Part shown: in pieces, positions 27,587 to 36,962 of the stretch
How positions within the stretch are numbered: position 1 is the stretch's first letter
Layout: every line of letters begins with the position of its first letter
From: Rhizobium gallicum bv. gallicum R602sp
GTDB taxonomy: Bacteria > Pseudomonadota > Alphaproteobacteria > Rhizobiales > Rhizobiaceae
Length of the DNA stretch: 64,000 nt
Assembly: GCF_000816845.1 (NCBI RefSeq)
Contig: NZ_CP006878.1
Location: 124,001 to 188,000 of the forward strand
Direction: 5' to 3'
Made by a program: the position numbers and the translations under genes
The notes under the pieces: model-generated
Told to the model about the DNA's origin: nothing
The model's input: only the letters and a program-made list of their open reading frames with translations
The model's database searches: none

Positions 27587-28363
27587 TTACCGCAGAACCT
27601 TCGCAAAAGCGAGATCGGGTGACAGCGATCGAAAACCCGTCAGGACTGCGGGATCGTGGCCTGGAACAAGTACTCCGGACGGTCCTGATAGCTCACGGAG
27701 AGTTCGGTATCCCTCCAGTACGTCGGCGTAATCGGCGAAAAGCGGAAAGACGTCGTCATGCTCCAGATAGCGTTGAAAATGGAGTGCGTCCGATGCGATG
27801 ACGACGATTTCATCGCCATCGTCCAGCCTCACGACCTGGAGGCCTTTGGAATGGCCGCCGACGAGATGGATGGTGAGCCCCTCCATAATCTCGCCGTTCC
27901 CGTCGTGGAAGCGCATGCTGCCGGAAAACGTCAGACGGACCGCATCGACGACGGCGTCCACTGCAAAGGGACGCCGAAGACGATCATGGCACATGCATCG
28001 TCCTGTACCGTAGGCCATCTCCCGATCCTGCAAGTGGAACAGGGCTTCGGGGAAGTCCGCAAGGTTTCCCGCGTGATCATAGTGGAGATGCGTGATGACG
28101 ACGTCGGTAATGGACGATGCGGAAATCCCGAGCTGGCGAAGCGCCTCGACCGGATGGATCAACATGGTCCTCCCGCGCCTTTCAGCCTCCTGCGGGCTAA
28201 ACCCGGTGTCAACCAGGACCAGACGTTCACCATGGCGGATCAACCAAACGAAATACTCGATCCTGCCCGGGGCGTCGTGGGGATCTCCTGCTTCCAGGCC
28301 GAGTTCGCCAACGGGGCGAACCGCAGTGCCGTAATGTATCGCCAGGACTTTCCAGTCGCTCAA
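27587..28363 (-). CDS. Metallo-beta-lactamase-fold hydrolase, AHL-lactonase-like (258 aa)
   Basis: This is a dinuclear zinc hydrolase of the AttM/AiiA lactonase group. The metal motif THLHYDHAGN (HxHxDH) is near residue 91, a further His lies in LVGGHSKGLQVV, and the C-terminal Asp and His lie in IASDALHFQ and LVPGHDP. The start is TTG at 28363 after GAAGGAGCGAG, with good spacing. It is the third gene of the operon MBL-ADH-MBL. A true quorum-quenching role is possible, but the location points to hydrolysis of a lactone or ester intermediate. Its sequence is distant from the MBL protein at 29522-30415. Confidence 0.9.
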   Translation of the reverse strand: MSDWKVLAIHYGTAVRPVGELGLEAGDPHDAPGRIEYFVWLIRHGERLVLVDTGFSPQEAERRGRTMLIHPVEALRQLGISASSITDVVITHLHYDHAGNLADFPEALFHLQDREMAYGTGRCMCHDRLRRPFAVDAVVDAVRLTFSGSMRFHDGNGEIMEGLTIHLVGGHSKGLQVVRLDDGDEIVVIASDALHFQRYLEHDDVFPLFADYADVLEGYRTLRELSGPSGVLVPGHDPAVLTGFRSLSPDLAFAKVLR

Positions 28364-28384
28364 ATTCTCGCTCCTTCCGCAGGC

Positions 28385-29509
28385 TCAGGGAACCAGCAGA
28401 TGCCGGATCACCTCGCCACGGTCCAGCCGGTCGAAGGCCTCGTTGATTTCCTCAAGCGGGCCGGTGCTGGACAGCAGTCTCTCCACGGGCAACCGACCTT
28501 TGAGGAACAGGTCGATATAACGGGGAATATCGCGCGAAGGCACGCAGGACCCCATGTAGCTGCCTTTGATGATGCGTTCTTCCCCGACAAGAGGAAGCGG
28601 CGAGATCTCGAATTTGGTGTTCACGTTCGCCAGACCCGCTGTGGCTGTCGTGCCGCCGCGCCGCGTAATGCCATAAGCGGTTTCGAACGCTTTGCTCGAC
28701 CCTGCCATCTCGATGGCGTAGTCCACTCCCCCGCGTGTCGCTTCCTTGACCTCGCCGACCACATCCGGCGAGGTTGCCAGGAAGGTACGCGTCGCGCCCA
28801 GCGACTTAGCCAGCTCAAGCTTTTCCGGCATCAAATCGATGGCAACGATCTCGCTTGCCCCGCTGGCCACCGCTCCGAGGACCGCCGACAAGCCCACGCC
28901 CCCAAGGCCGATGACGGCGGCCGACTGTCCCGGCTTCACGCCACACGTGTTTACGACCGCACCGACGCCTGTCATGACGGCGCATCCGAACAGGGCCGCC
29001 ATCGTGACGTCCACGTCTTTGGTGATCTTGACGACCGAGTGCGCCGACACGACCGCGTATTCCGAAAACGCCGATACGCCGCTGTGATGGTTGATATCGT
29101 AGCCGCGAAGACGGATATGCTTGCTACCGTTCAACAATGTCCCGGCGGCGTTTGCGCGATAGCCAGGCTCACAGAGGCTAGCGCGTCCTCCCGCGCAGTA
29201 ATCGCAGTGTCCGCAGATCGGCAGGAACGACATCACAACGTGATCGCCAACCTTCACTGTATCGACACCGGGTCCGATTTCTTCGACGATGCCGGATGCT
29301 TCATGCCCCAACGCGACAGGCAGCGGGCGGGGCCGGTCGCCATTTATCGCCGACAGGTCGGAGTGGCACACACCAGCGGCCTTGATTTTAACCAGGACCT
29401 CAAGATTGCCCGGAGGCGTCAGATCGACGGTCTCGACACTGAGAGGTCGCGAACTTGCATACGGCTTGGGAAGCCCTGACTCTCGGAGAATGACGGATTT
29501 CATCTGCAT
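28385..29509 (-). CDS. Zinc-dependent alcohol dehydrogenase, class III-like (374 aa)
   Basis: This is a medium-chain NAD-dependent alcohol dehydrogenase. Catalytic zinc ligands lie in GVCHSDLSAING and LGHEASGIV; the structural zinc site has the four-cysteine loop CGHCDYCAGGRASLC; the nucleotide site is GLGGVGLSAV near residue 195, followed by IDLMPEKLELA. The length is that of class III/benzyl alcohol-type enzymes. It lies 12 bp after the upstream MBL gene and 21 bp before the next. It probably oxidises an alcohol intermediate to an aldehyde or ketone. The substrate is not predictable. Confidence 0.92.
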   Translation of the reverse strand: MQMKSVILRESGLPKPYASSRPLSVETVDLTPPGNLEVLVKIKAAGVCHSDLSAINGDRPRPLPVALGHEASGIVEEIGPGVDTVKVGDHVVMSFLPICGHCDYCAGGRASLCEPGYRANAAGTLLNGSKHIRLRGYDINHHSGVSAFSEYAVVSAHSVVKITKDVDVTMAALFGCAVMTGVGAVVNTCGVKPGQSAAVIGLGGVGLSAVLGAVASGASEIVAIDLMPEKLELAKSLGATRTFLATSPDVVGEVKEATRGGVDYAIEMAGSSKAFETAYGITRRGGTTATAGLANVNTKFEISPLPLVGEERIIKGSYMGSCVPSRDIPRYIDLFLKGRLPVERLLSSTGPLEEINEAFDRLDRGEVIRHLLVP

Positions 29510-29521
29510 TGTCGGGTATTC

Positions 29522-30415
29522 CTATCTCGAGAGCATCTGCATGGCGGCGGGTACGTAGCGGAAGCCTTCCCGCTCCCGGGCGACGTTGCCGAGTCCGGGC
29601 CACGCAAAGTGATAGGACATCACTGGTATGCGGTCTGTCGCGAGCATATCCAGCACCCGGGTGCGCGAGCGCGCCGAGAGCTTGGGATCGGTGTCGTACT
29701 TGAACTCCATCCACGGGCGTTCCATCAGCAGGATATGATGATGGGTGAGATCGCCGAGGAAGCAGAGCCGGTCGTTGTCCGATTGCATGAGGAAGCAGAA
29801 GTGGCCCAAGGTGTGGCCTGGAGCGTGCACCGCCTGCACGCCCGGCAGAAACTCCTGACCGTCCACGAAATGCGTTATCCGATCACGGTGTGGAAGAAGG
29901 TTCCTCCGGGCATTTTCCACCTGGGCCTTGAAACCGTCATCAAGCTTGCCTCCGTCGGTCCAGTCATCGAAGTCGCTTTCGCTTATGAAGATCTCCGCGT
30001 TCGGAAAATTAAGCTTTCCGTCCTGATCGCAAAGGCCGCCGGTGTGGTCGATGTGTGCGTGGGACAACACCACGGCATCGACTTCTAACGGGTCGATCCC
30101 TGCCTCCTGCATGCTCTTCAGCAGGCGGCCGGTCGTCGGCCCGAATATCTTCGACGTCCCCATCCCGGTGTCAAACAGGATGGTCTTTCCGTTGATTTTG
30201 ACCAGGGGGATGTTCTGCTCGAGGGTCACCGACGAACTTGACAGGAAGTTCCTGTCGAGCATTTCCGTCACCGTGGCCGCGTCGACCCCGAGGAAATTCT
30301 CCCGCGGGTCGCCCAGTTCCAACGGTCCGTCCGAAAGTACCGCTATTTCGCCGCTTCCGAACTTGAACGGATAGAAATAGGGCAACTTAGTCTGATGCGC
30401 TTGGTCATTGAGCAC
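29522..30415 (-). CDS. Metallo-beta-lactamase-fold hydrolase (297 aa)
   Basis: This is a cytoplasmic zinc hydrolase, first gene of its operon. It starts with GTG at 30415 after GGGAGGATAAGC. The metal motif SHAHIDHTGG is near residue 114, then APGHTLGHFCF and FLGDLTHHHILL supply the other ligands. It is closely similar to the exported protein at 36963-37961, which has an added Tat signal. The family includes methyl-parathion-hydrolase-like and lactonase enzymes. The operator at 30447-30473 is 32 bp upstream, so this operon should be tightly controlled by the GntR protein. Confidence 0.9.
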   Translation of the reverse strand: MLNDQAHQTKLPYFYPFKFGSGEIAVLSDGPLELGDPRENFLGVDAATVTEMLDRNFLSSSSVTLEQNIPLVKINGKTILFDTGMGTSKIFGPTTGRLLKSMQEAGIDPLEVDAVVLSHAHIDHTGGLCDQDGKLNFPNAEIFISESDFDDWTDGGKLDDGFKAQVENARRNLLPHRDRITHFVDGQEFLPGVQAVHAPGHTLGHFCFLMQSDNDRLCFLGDLTHHHILLMERPWMEFKYDTDPKLSARSRTRVLDMLATDRIPVMSYHFAWPGLGNVAREREGFRYVPAAMQMLSR

Positions 30416-30446
30416 GCCGCTTATCCTCCCAGATTGGCTGCACTAT

Positions 30447-30473
30447 TTGACAGATTGTATGAAAATCTGTCAA
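30447..30473. promoter_or_regulatory. GntR-type operator E, upstream of the MBL-ADH-MBL operon
   Basis: Perfect 10-bp arms TTGACAGATT and AATCTGTCAA are separated by 7 bp (GTATGAA). This is the longest perfect version of the motif in the window, 32 bp before the GTG start at 30415. Confidence 0.72.
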
Positions 30474-30499
30474 CACAATATTGGTAATCGTCTACGACG

Positions 30500-33016
30500 T
30501 CAGGAAACGACCGAAAGCACGTGACCCCTCGGCCTGCCGATGTTGAACTGTTCGACCTGCTGCATCAGCCGCTGGGTCTCTTTTGTGAGTTCCTGAGTGG
30601 CGGCGTGGGCTTGCTCGGCGATGGCAGCGTTTCGCTGTGTGCTGTCATCGATCTCGCCAACGGCCTGGTTCACTTCAATAAGGGAAGCCGCCTGGTCCCT
30701 GGCCGCCGCAGCGATAAGCTCTACCCTTTCGGAAATTCCGGCAACATTCGACGATATGGCAATCAGCACCTTGCCCGCCTCGTTCACCAATCGCGATCCG
30801 GAGGCGACTTCCTCGGTCGATCTCGCGATGAGTTCCTTGATTTCCTGGGCGGCGAGAGCCGACCGCTGGGCAAGCTCCCTGACTTCCTGGGCGACGACCG
30901 CGAAGCCCTGCCCCGCTTCTCCAGCTCTCGCGGCCTCGACGCCAGCATTGAGTGCCAGGAGATTGGTCTGGAACGCTATTTCGTCGATAACGCCGATGAT
31001 CTGCGAAATGCGGCCGGAAGCCGCTTCTATACGGCCCATAGCGTCGACCGCGTTCGTGACCACTGAAGCAGACGCATCCGCGGCCTGCTTGGTTTCCTTT
31101 ACAAGCCGGGCTGCGGCTTGCGCCTGCTCTGTCGACGAACGCACCGTCGCGGTGAGTTGATGAACCGCAGCCGCGGTCTCCTCCAACGACGCGGCTTGAC
31201 GCTCGCTGCGGCGGGAGAGATCATCGGCGCCACTGCTGAGATTGTCTGCATTTTGCCGAATGAGCACGATGTTGCCGCGAAGTTCCGACATCGTCGCCTG
31301 CAAACGCAGCAACGAATTGTTGAAGTCCTTTCGCAACTGTTCCAGCCGCCCGGAGAACGGTTGATCGATCGTGCTCGAAACATCACCGTTGGATAACCTC
31401 TCCAGCCCAGCGGCGAGACTGTCGACGGCGTCGCCGATCTGTTTGTCGATCTCAGCTTTCTCCGCCTCGTTGTGCCGACGTTCAGCTTCGGAAGCCGATC
31501 GTTGACGATCAGCGTCGTTCTCGATCTCGATTTTCCTCGCGGCATTCTCCCTGAAGACACAGAGTGCCCGGGCCATTTCTCCGAGCTCATCAGCGCGCTC
31601 AGAACCGCCAATCTCGATGTCAAGGTCCCCTTCGGACAAACGCCGCATGTCGTCGGTCAACCGGACGACAGGTTTCTTGAAAGTCGCAATCATCCCGAAG
31701 CCAGCGAGAAGCGCGACGAGGACGCCTGCAAATGTCGTGATGAGGCCAATGGCATTCGCGTAAGCCGTCTCTTCAATGGCCTTTGCGCGCTGGGCGTCGG
31801 CAAACGTCGTGAGGTGGCCCCATATGGTGTTCAACTGGTCTGTCGTTTGCCTATATTGCGCACGCCTGACTTCCGAGATCTCGACGAGCTTCGCACTGTC
31901 CTGCGTCATACCCTCTACCGCCGGAGGGACCGTATTCTGGACTGCCTTAAAAAGGTCGAGGTCGGAAGCGGCACTCCAAATGTCCAATATCTCCTTCTTC
32001 GTTCTGTCGAAGTTCTGGACGAGCTGCGCGCGGTTTTGTTCGGTAGGGTCGGCTATGAAGCGCGCAAGGTTTATCCTGATGAGATAGCTGGAGTCCGAAA
32101 GTCTTCGGCTGCCGTCCAAGGCGCTGCTGATCTTCGCCAAACGTTGGTCGAGACCTGCGAACTCGACGATTGCTTTCTTTGTTTGCTGGTTCGCCACCGC
32201 GTTAATCGCGACGGAGATTTCCTTGAACGCGGACATTGCCGTGTCGAGGCCCACGGCGTTGTTCGATGCGGCGCCCTGCGACAGAAGTTGTGTTACGCTT
32301 TTCACCGCGCCATCGACCGAGCTTGACAGTTTTGTGTCGTCCGACGGCAAGGAAGCCCTCAGATTTCGGGCGCTCCGACGCAACTCGCCCACTTTGCCGC
32401 GCAAATATTTGACTTTCAGCTCGGTCGTTCCGGCGGATTGGTAGCCCGCGGCAAGATCAAGGAAGAAGGTTGCATAGCCTGTCACCCTGTCGGCATCGCG
32501 CAACATCGATTTGGCGGCGCCCTCGGACTGCTCGCCGGACTTCCTCAACTCGTCAGCTAGCCTGAGCATTTCATCCTGCGACCAAACCAGCGATTCAGAA
32601 TGATTGGCGATCGAGGTTATCAGTTGCTCTTCGCTTTCATGGATGCTCCAGAGAGAGCCAAAATTGTCCACCACGTCCCGCATGATCGCGTTTGCCGACA
32701 GGAGGCCTTCGCTTTCCGCCGTAGCTCCGGCATTCGTCACTAAAGCCTGCAGATGCGATTGCTGGGCGAGCAGGTCAGCCTTCACGCGATCGCGCCTTTC
32801 CTCCGACGCCTCGTCGAGAAACTCTCTCATCGAGGCGGAGACGTCACGGAAACCTGAGAGCACCTGCATCACCTGGCTCGAGGTTTCCAGGCGGCTTTGT
32901 AGGAGACCTGCGGCGTAGTGCCCCAAAAACCCCACCGCGCAAATGCTGATTATGAAAGGCAGTACGAAAATGATTACTTTGGTCTGTAGCCGGAAACGGG
33001 ACAACAGCCTGTCCAT
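30500..33016 (-). CDS. Methyl-accepting chemotaxis protein (838 aa)
   Basis: This inner-membrane chemoreceptor is paralogous over its full length to the one at 1882-4395. The first membrane helix is near residues 10-32 ([17 protein letters not shown]), the periplasmic sensor runs to about 418, the second helix is near 419-445 ([19 protein letters not shown]), then come HAMP and the signalling coiled coil with tip [16 protein letters not shown] near 680. It has no CheR pentapeptide. It is the last gene of the island on the minus strand and has its own upstream region with a GntR-type core (33126-33151), so it is probably induced with the catabolic genes. It likely senses the island's substrate directly or through a binding protein. 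Confidence 0.93.
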   Translation of the reverse strand: MDRLLSRFRLQTKVIIFVLPFIISICAVGFLGHYAAGLLQSRLETSSQVMQVLSGFRDVSASMREFLDEASEERRDRVKADLLAQQSHLQALVTNAGATAESEGLLSANAIMRDVVDNFGSLWSIHESEEQLITSIANHSESLVWSQDEMLRLADELRKSGEQSEGAAKSMLRDADRVTGYATFFLDLAAGYQSAGTTELKVKYLRGKVGELRRSARNLRASLPSDDTKLSSSVDGAVKSVTQLLSQGAASNNAVGLDTAMSAFKEISVAINAVANQQTKKAIVEFAGLDQRLAKISSALDGSRRLSDSSYLIRINLARFIADPTEQNRAQLVQNFDRTKKEILDIWSAASDLDLFKAVQNTVPPAVEGMTQDSAKLVEISEVRRAQYRQTTDQLNTIWGHLTTFADAQRAKAIEETAYANAIGLITTFAGVLVALLAGFGMIATFKKPVVRLTDDMRRLSEGDLDIEIGGSERADELGEMARALCVFRENAARKIEIENDADRQRSASEAERRHNEAEKAEIDKQIGDAVDSLAAGLERLSNGDVSSTIDQPFSGRLEQLRKDFNNSLLRLQATMSELRGNIVLIRQNADNLSSGADDLSRRSERQAASLEETAAAVHQLTATVRSSTEQAQAAARLVKETKQAADASASVVTNAVDAMGRIEAASGRISQIIGVIDEIAFQTNLLALNAGVEAARAGEAGQGFAVVAQEVRELAQRSALAAQEIKELIARSTEEVASGSRLVNEAGKVLIAISSNVAGISERVELIAAAARDQAASLIEVNQAVGEIDDSTQRNAAIAEQAHAATQELTKETQRLMQQVEQFNIGRPRGHVLSVVS

Positions 33017-33125
33017 TGTGGTCGATCCTTGTCCATAGGCGGTGAAGAAACTTCATCAATCGGGATCCGCCTCCGATGGAAGCATCGAATCATCAATGAC
33101 GACACGAAAGCTGCGCGACCGAGGA

Positions 33126-33151
33126 TTGTCTGTCAACAGATTGTCTGATAA
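33126..33151. promoter_or_regulatory. GntR-type operator F, upstream of the chemoreceptor gene
   Basis: TTGTCTGTCAA (33126-33136) runs into CAGATTGTCTGATAA (33137-33151), two overlapping copies of the half-site. It starts 110 bp upstream of the receptor start at 33016. Confidence 0.6.
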
Positions 33152-33483
33152 ACATTGCTAAGGTTCAAACTGTCTCACGAACTTGCGGAGGAATAACTCC
33201 GTAACAGAACCGGCGCTGCCGCAGCACAACTTTCACTGCTGACATCGATCAAATCGCGATGTCCTTGTTTTCAGTGGAAAGCGGTGACTGCATCTCGGCT
33301 ATGTGAAGGCTGCGAACATGTCGTCGTCCTCGCGACGGCGGGACGCGACGCCTTGGTGAACAAACGGGCCGTCCTTCTCATGGATGGACGGCTCCATGGC
33401 GCCGAGATCACCAGCTTCCCCAATATGCATCTCGAGATGCCGATCTGGGAAAGGTAAGTATTGAGATTGAGGAAGCAGAGAAG
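33152..33483. other. No supported gene upstream of the beta-glucosidase
   Basis: A plus-strand frame ending at about 33457 reads like a protein tail (VVVLATAGRDALVNKRAV, then LHGAEITSFPNMHLEMPIWER) but has no start or recognisable family; it may be the stub of a lost gene. Nothing else is seen. Confidence 0.3.
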
Positions 33484-35928
33484 ATGATTGATACGAAAGC
33501 ATTGCTCGATAATATGACCTTGGCCGAGCAGGTTTCGCTACTTTCCGGCGATACGTTCTGGTCTTTACCGCCCATCGACCGCTTAGGGATAGGGAGATTG
33601 CGCTTGACCGACGGCCCCAACGGCGCCCGCGGGGCGGGGTCTTTTGTCGGAGGTGTGACTGCAGCGGCTTTCCCGGTGGGCATCGCCATCGGAGCGAGTT
33701 GGAACCCGGACCTAGCCAAGGAAATCGGCAGTGCCCTAGGTGACGAGGTTCTTTCAAAAGGTGCCCACGTCTCGTTAGCCCCCACCGTTAACATCCAGCG
33801 CAGCGTCACAAACGGCCGCAACTTTGAGTGCTTCTCTGAGGATCCGATACTGACGGCGGAACTTGCCGTCGGCTATATCGAAGGTCTGCAGTCCAAGAAA
33901 GTCGGTGCCACGATAAAACATTTCGTCGGCAACGAGTCCGAGATTGAACGTACAACCATCTCTTCAGATATCGATGAACGCACTCTGCGCGAAGTCTACC
34001 TGATACCCTTTGAGGCGGCGGTGAAGCGGGCAAAGGTCTGGGCCGTGATGTCTTCGTATAACAAACTAAACGGTACTTACACGGCGGAAAGCCATTGGCT
34101 GTTGAACGAAGTTCTGCGCGGTGACTGGGGTTTTAACGGCGTGGTGATGTCGGACTGGTTCGGCTCGCGTTCGACCGCACCCACTGTGAATGCCGGGCTG
34201 GATCTGGAGATGCCGGGCCCTACCCGCGATCGCGGCTCCAAGCTACTGGCCGCGGTCGAAGCGGGCGAGACAAGTGCCGAGACGATCCGCGCCTGTGTGC
34301 ACAATATCCTGACGTTGATGGAACGCACCGGTGCAATCAACGATCATCGCGAATTTAAGGAGTACGCCATTAATCGGCCGGAACATAGGGCGCTCATCAG
34401 GCGTGCGGGAGCGGAAAGCGCAGTTCTGCTGCAGAATGACGGCATCCTGCCATTGGCTCAGCAAGGTACTGTCGCCATCATCGGCCCCAATGCCAAGATC
34501 GCGCAGGTTATGGGAGGTGGCTCGGCACAGTTGAACCCTCACTATGTCGTCAGTCCGTGGCAGGGGCTGGTGGACGCGCTGGGTGAGGAAAACCTGTTCT
34601 ACGCTCGGGGCTGCAGCAATTATCGGTTTCAGCCGCTGATCGAAAACCCGACAACCTTCGAATTTTTCCAAGGAAGGGAACTTGCTGGAGAGCCGGTGAA
34701 GGTTGTCGAGGAACCATCGAGCCTTGGTGTTTGGTTGCCCCCCGTGGCCGAGGGCACGGTCGATCCGCATCGCTTTTCGGCCCGGATGCGCACCACTTTC
34801 AGGGCGTCAGAAGCGGGCGTCTATCGCGTCGGGCTGACCTCGGCTGGGCTTGGCCGGGTCTATGTGGACGGCAAGCTTGTGGTGGACGCCTGGGCTTCCT
34901 GGACACGCGGTACCACATTCTTTGAAGAAGGCTGCGAAGAGGTCGTGGGTGACGTCACGCTCGAAGCCGGCCGTACATACGAGGTCGTTGCCGAGTACGC
35001 CCGGCACGATCACGTCAACCTCTATATCGCCGCAATTCGGGTAGGAATAGGCAGGTTCTCGGCCGAAGCGGAGATTGCCGAGGCAGCAGCCGTCGCCGCA
35101 AAGGCTGATCATGCGGTAGTCTTCGTGGGCAGAACGGGCGACTGGGATACCGAGGGCTCCGATCTCCGCGGCATTGCACTTCCTGGTCTGCAGAACCAGC
35201 TTGTTGAGGCGGTAATTGCGGCCAATCCGAACACGATTGTCGTACTACAAACCGGTGGACCGGTGGAAATGCCCTGGCTTTCCGGTGCTCGTGCAGTACT
35301 GCAATGCTGGTATCCCGGCCAGGAGGCTGGCAACGCGATCGCCGATGTGCTCCTCGGCAAGGCCGAGCCCTCCGGCCGACTGGCACAGACCTTCCCCGTG
35401 CGCTGGGCTGACAATCCCACACATACCGAGGATGACGCGGTCTATCCAGGCAAGGATGGCCATGTGCGATATGACGAAGGTGTGTTCGTTGGATATCGGC
35501 ACTACGATCGCCTCCGCATTAAGCCGCTGTTCCCGTTCGGTCATGGTCTCGGTTATTCAAGGTTTGCGATGTCGGACCTGACGGTAGAGCTACCGGATGC
35601 TGCTGGCGCGGTGACAGTAACACTGGGATTAACCAACATTGGCGAGCGTCCGGGTTCGGCAGTGGTGCAAATCTATGTCGGGGATGTTGAAGCATCTGTA
35701 CCCAGACCGGTAAAAGAACTGAAAGCCTTCTCGAAAATCGCCCTGGAACCTGGTGAGAAACGAAAAATAAGTTTCGTTCTCGACGCCCGAACATTTGCCT
35801 TCTTCGACACGACCGAGCGGCGCTGGCAGGTAGAGACGGGGGAATTTGCAGTTATGGCTGGGTTCTCGGCTACTGACGTCCGTTTGAGTGGGGCTGTCAC
35901 GCAAAAGGGCGCTGTCTTGGCGCTCTGA
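33484..35928 (+). CDS. Family 3 beta-glucosidase with PA14 insert (814 aa)
   Basis: This enzyme hydrolyses beta-glucosides. It has no signal peptide, so it is cytoplasmic. The N-terminal GH3 barrel holds DGPNGARG and LAPTVNIQRS, KHFVGNESEIER and the nucleophile Asp in GVVMSDWFGSRST near residue 224. The second GH3 domain starts near 300 (AVLLQNDGILPL) and is interrupted by a PA14 domain (about 400-540, with VYRVGLTSAGLGRVYVDGKLVV). A fibronectin-III-like domain ends the protein. The whole layout matches the Agrobacterium Cbg-1 type beta-glucosidase. The start is an ATG after GCAGAGAAG. It may release glucose from plant glucosides. It has no GntR site and does not appear to belong to the island on its left. 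Confidence 0.94.
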   Translation: MIDTKALLDNMTLAEQVSLLSGDTFWSLPPIDRLGIGRLRLTDGPNGARGAGSFVGGVTAAAFPVGIAIGASWNPDLAKEIGSALGDEVLSKGAHVSLAPTVNIQRSVTNGRNFECFSEDPILTAELAVGYIEGLQSKKVGATIKHFVGNESEIERTTISSDIDERTLREVYLIPFEAAVKRAKVWAVMSSYNKLNGTYTAESHWLLNEVLRGDWGFNGVVMSDWFGSRSTAPTVNAGLDLEMPGPTRDRGSKLLAAVEAGETSAETIRACVHNILTLMERTGAINDHREFKEYAINRPEHRALIRRAGAESAVLLQNDGILPLAQQGTVAIIGPNAKIAQVMGGGSAQLNPHYVVSPWQGLVDALGEENLFYARGCSNYRFQPLIENPTTFEFFQGRELAGEPVKVVEEPSSLGVWLPPVAEGTVDPHRFSARMRTTFRASEAGVYRVGLTSAGLGRVYVDGKLVVDAWASWTRGTTFFEEGCEEVVGDVTLEAGRTYEVVAEYARHDHVNLYIAAIRVGIGRFSAEAEIAEAAAVAAKADHAVVFVGRTGDWDTEGSDLRGIALPGLQNQLVEAVIAANPNTIVVLQTGGPVEMPWLSGARAVLQCWYPGQEAGNAIADVLLGKAEPSGRLAQTFPVRWADNPTHTEDDAVYPGKDGHVRYDEGVFVGYRHYDRLRIKPLFPFGHGLGYSRFAMSDLTVELPDAAGAVTVTLGLTNIGERPGSAVVQIYVGDVEASVPRPVKELKAFSKIALEPGEKRKISFVLDARTFAFFDTTERRWQVETGEFAVMAGFSATDVRLSGAVTQKGAVLAL

Positions 35929-35964
35929 TTGTGCAGAGAATAAATGATTGCGTTGGTGGTTGAG

Positions 35965-36281
35965 TCACTGAGCGCAGTGGCGGTGAAGCTCGGTGAGTGA
36001 GTGAAAGAATGGCTCAAGACGGGCGATATTGTCATCGACAGGAAGGATACGACCTTCATAGGCGGCGAAGATGGAGTCGGAAGTGTTGGCGGACACGTTC
36101 GCGACAGCGTCGGTCCTACGCTTTTTTTGATGCCTTTCGCAGTCTCTCGAACTGAACTCACGCTTGTCGCGAGATCGGAATCGTAAAACGTATCGAGTCG
36201 AGCTGCCACATTCTCGTGCAGTTCGGCTCGACCGATCTCCTTCAGGACATTTGTATCGAGCAGAAATTTCAGCTTAGTCAT
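35965..36281 (-). pseudogene. PIN-domain (VapC-like) toxin gene, frameshifted in a T7 run
   Basis: From the ATG at 36281 the minus strand reads MTKLKFLLDTNVLKEIGR, the usual start of a PIN ribonuclease with its first catalytic Asp, and continues to SVRETAKGIKK (normally a conserved RELxxGI). At a run of seven T on the plus strand (36122-36128) the frame is lost; the next frame then reads a plausible continuation (SIFAAYEGRILPVDDNIARL with the third acidic site), ending at 35965. A one-base change thus breaks the toxin, or the base count is a sequencing error. A short frame ending in SIGAPDLSARDD just upstream might be the tail of an antitoxin gene, but its start is not visible. Confidence 0.6.
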
Positions 36282-36396
36282 CCCGCGCGCTAAGATCGGG
36301 AGCACCGATCGACCCGAGCGATATCGTATCCACCGGTGCGAAGATTGTGGGCAGCAAAGTGCGATCTCGATGGCCCAACTCTGATCACTCCTGGCA

Positions 36397-36783
36397 ATGC
36401 GAAATCTTGTTTTCGGACGCAGAGCCACGGACAGACGCCGTCGCTCTGTGCGGAAACTTGAGCTTGCAGCCCTTTCCAGGTATTTGTCGGTCGAGAGCGC
36501 AAAATTACAGGCACGGGATGCGGCGATGCTGAAAACCGACACCCGCCAAGCAAATTGGCGCCGTGCTAATCCAGCGAAATATAATGCTCATCTTGCCGTG
36601 CAGCGAGCCGTGAAGGCAGGCGAGCTGGAAAAGCAAGCATGTGAGGTCTGCGGGATTGAAATGGTCGACGCCCATCATGATCAATACGACGACCCTTTGA
36701 AGGTGCGCTGGCTATGCCGACGGCATCACACAAGGCTTCACCACTACGGCGAGGATATGTTTCCGATCAGGAATGGCCTTTAG
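36397..36783 (+). CDS. Small HNH/treble-clef-like zinc protein (up to 128 aa)
   Basis: The C-terminal 80 residues have a conserved look: ANWRRANPAKYNAHLAVQRAV, then CEVCGIEMVDAHHDQYDD and RWLCRRHHTRLHHYGED. The CxxC, HH and CxxHH residues suit a zinc-stabilised HNH or treble-clef fold, as in small phage-type endonucleases. I am not sure of the start: ATG 36526 would give 85 residues covering all conserved parts, while 36397 gives 128. The function is unknown. It lies next to a broken toxin gene. Confidence 0.6.
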   Translation: MRNLVFGRRATDRRRRSVRKLELAALSRYLSVESAKLQARDAAMLKTDTRQANWRRANPAKYNAHLAVQRAVKAGELEKQACEVCGIEMVDAHHDQYDDPLKVRWLCRRHHTRLHHYGEDMFPIRNGL

Positions 36784-36962
36784 GTGCGGTCCGCCGATCG
36801 CTCATGATTTCAGTTGCCGTTCCCGCGCGACTTCCTGTCCAATAATGCGATGGAAGCGCAGGCCCTCTGCTTGTCGCCTGCAACTACGCCATGGGATGTT
36901 TCGTTCGACCGCCTTCCCGATGGAATTGGCGCGAAGGCATTGCCCTCGCGCCATTCTACCAC

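Noticed and set aside
27587..28363. A dedicated quorum-quenching lactonase of the AttM type
   Set aside because: The fold fits, but the operon and operator place it in the catabolic regulon, so signal degradation is not the most likely role.
27758..29479. Plus-strand open frame of 573 codons opposite the MBL and ADH genes
   Set aside because: It is the antisense shadow of two well-supported minus-strand genes and has no recognisable domain.
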